DNA from: Bacteroidetes bacterium 4572_114 | GTDB taxonomy: Bacteria > Bacteroidota > Bacteroidia > Bacteroidales > 4484-276 | Length of the DNA stretch: 5,843 bases | Direction: 5' to 3' | Assembly (NCBI GenBank): GCA_002254335.1 | Contig: NIVA01000173.1 | Span: 1-5,843, forward strand | Shown here: positions 4,892 through 5,843 of the stretch, piece after piece | Layout of the letters: each line of letters opens with the position of its first letter | Position numbering within the stretch: position 1 is the stretch's first letter | The notes under the pieces: model-generated | Told to the model about the DNA's origin: nothing | The model's input: only the letters and a program-made list of their open reading frames with translations | The model's database searches: none | Program-made: the position numbers and the translations under genes

Positions 4892-5843
4892 TTACATCAC
4901 CTTTTCCTCAACAGATGGGTTTTTCCGGTTCACGAACCAATACAACCCCGGTATCAGCAACAACGAAAGGAACATGGCAACACTCATACCGCCAATCATC
5001 GAGATTGCCAGGGGTTGAAGCATCTCCGAGCCTTCGCCCATAGCCAGGGCCAGCGGTAAAAAACCAAAGATTGTCGCCAGGGTTGTCATCAGGATTGGAC
5101 GTATCCTCACCTTACCCGCCATTAAAAGTGCATTTTTTACATTCGATGTTTTCTCCCGGAGATATTTTTCAGCATAATCAATCAATAATATCCCGTTGTT
5201 GACTACAACCCCAACAATCATGATCATTCCCATAAAAGCCGAAATATCAAGGGGTATCCTGACAATCCATAATATGAGAAAAACCCCGCTGACAGATAGT
5301 ACTGTTCCCAGCAGTATAACTGAAGATGTGCGGAACGATCTGAATTCGAACAACAGGATAGAAAATACCAGCAGAATGCCAAAACTCAAAATCAGCATCA
5401 GTTCGGTGAAGGCCCTTTGCTGGCTTTTGTACTGTCCGCCGATTTCAACTGTTACACCTGGTGGCAGATGAATACCGGCCAGCATTTGTTTCACATCCCC
5501 GATGATACCGCCCAAATCACGTTGCGAAATATGAGCTTTCACATTGACTACCTGGCTGAGATTTTCGTGATCAATATCAGTTTTTCCAGGTACTTTCCTG
5601 ATTTCAGCTATCTCATCAAGTTGTAGCACCCTGTTGACAGAGGCCAGATAAACGGGCATCTTTTTAATTTTTTCAGAATGGTTAAAATCCTGTTTGGGAA
5701 AGCGTACCCTCACCGGAATCATTTTTAGACCCTGCATCATCTGAGTGGCCTCATCACCCCATAATGCCATATGAACCGCATCACTCACCTCTTTTATTGA
5801 CAAACCATAGCGGGAGGCAGCTTCGGCTTTTACACGGATGGTC
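4892..5843 (-). CDS. RND-family efflux transporter, C-terminal part (5' end outside the window)
   Basis: The open frame enters from the right edge (TIRVKAEAASRYGLSIKEVSDAV...) and stops at 4892, giving about 316 residues of the C-terminal part of an inner-membrane RND pump (AcrB/CzcA superfamily). The opening part belongs to the periplasmic docking/porter region, including the typical GGQYKSQQRAFTEL stretch before the membrane. Five membrane helices equivalent to TM8-TM12 follow: LILSFGILLVFSILLF; SVILLGTVLSVSGVFLIL; MIMIVGVVVNNGILLIDYA; PILMTTLATIFGFLPLAL; and LAISMIGGMSVAMFLSLLLI. In TM10 the residue aligning with AcrB Lys940 is Asn (VVNNGIL versus SAKNAIL), a variant I recall as common in other RND branches. 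The proton-relay aspartates of TM4 would be in the missing half. Such pumps work as trimers with a periplasmic adaptor and an outer-membrane channel, whose genes would lie beyond the edge. Substrate (drug, metal or lipid) cannot be told from this part. Confidence 0.95.
   Translation of the reverse strand, partial: TIRVKAEAASRYGLSIKEVSDAVHMALWGDEATQMMQGLKMIPVRVRFPKQDFNHSEKIKKMPVYLASVNRVLQLDEIAEIRKVPGKTDIDHENLSQVVNVKAHISQRDLGGIIGDVKQMLAGIHLPPGVTVEIGGQYKSQQRAFTELMLILSFGILLVFSILLFEFRSFRTSSVILLGTVLSVSGVFLILWIVRIPLDISAFMGMIMIVGVVVNNGILLIDYAEKYLREKTSNVKNALLMAGKVRIRPILMTTLATIFGFLPLALAMGEGSEMLQPLAISMIGGMSVAMFLSLLLIPGLYWFVNRKNPSVEEKVM

Noticed and set aside
4472..5059. 195-codon + strand open frame across the secreted-protein and RND genes
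   Set aside because: It overlaps two recognisable - strand genes and the spacer between them, and its translation has no family features.

Overview
The window looks like an anaerobic or facultative member of the Bacteroidetes, probably Bacteroidales-like. The reasons are its moderate-to-low GC, AT-rich spacers lacking clear Shine-Dalgarno motifs, spacers full of TAAC/ATAAC-type short repeats, and the protein families present. This taxonomic call is inference from style, not from a marker gene.

Left part (1-3641, + strand): the end of an operon for a complex I-like / energy-converting-hydrogenase-related (Ehr/Mbx-like) membrane oxidoreductase. It holds the last 27 codons of an unidentified upstream gene, a NuoC-like 30 kDa subunit, a NuoD-like 49 kDa subunit, and a 595-residue fusion. 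The fusion joins a NuoI-like 2x[4Fe-4S] ferredoxin to a GltD/Nfn-like FAD- and NAD(P)-binding oxidoreductase. The NuoD-like protein lacks the usual quinone-site residues and keeps only part of the [NiFe] cysteine ligands, so it is neither a standard complex I nor an intact hydrogenase. The fusion would bring NAD(P)H/ferredoxin chemistry directly to the NuoB-C-D core, replacing NuoEFG. Membrane subunits are not in view and should lie upstream.

The NuoD-like gene is broken in this sequence. Its reading frame changes at about position 1285, where about 45-55 conserved residues are also missing. This points to an internal deletion (real, or an assembly error) and not to programmed frameshifting.

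The two spacers flanking nuoC-nuoD (87-224 and 1759-1853) carry the same kind of 7-base-period repeat (ATAACNN and its reverse complement). They share an identical 13-base block just after the upstream stop codon.

Middle (3642-4131): a hairpin at the end of the fusion gene, a 61-residue CxxC...CxxH probable zinc protein, and a 232-base convergent spacer with two strong neighbouring palindromes.

Right part (4132-5843, - strand): a secreted 225-residue concanavalin-like (DUF1080/LamG-type) protein and, upstream of it, the C-terminal part of an RND efflux transporter that runs off the right edge. No RNA genes, insertion sequences or CRISPR arrays were seen.
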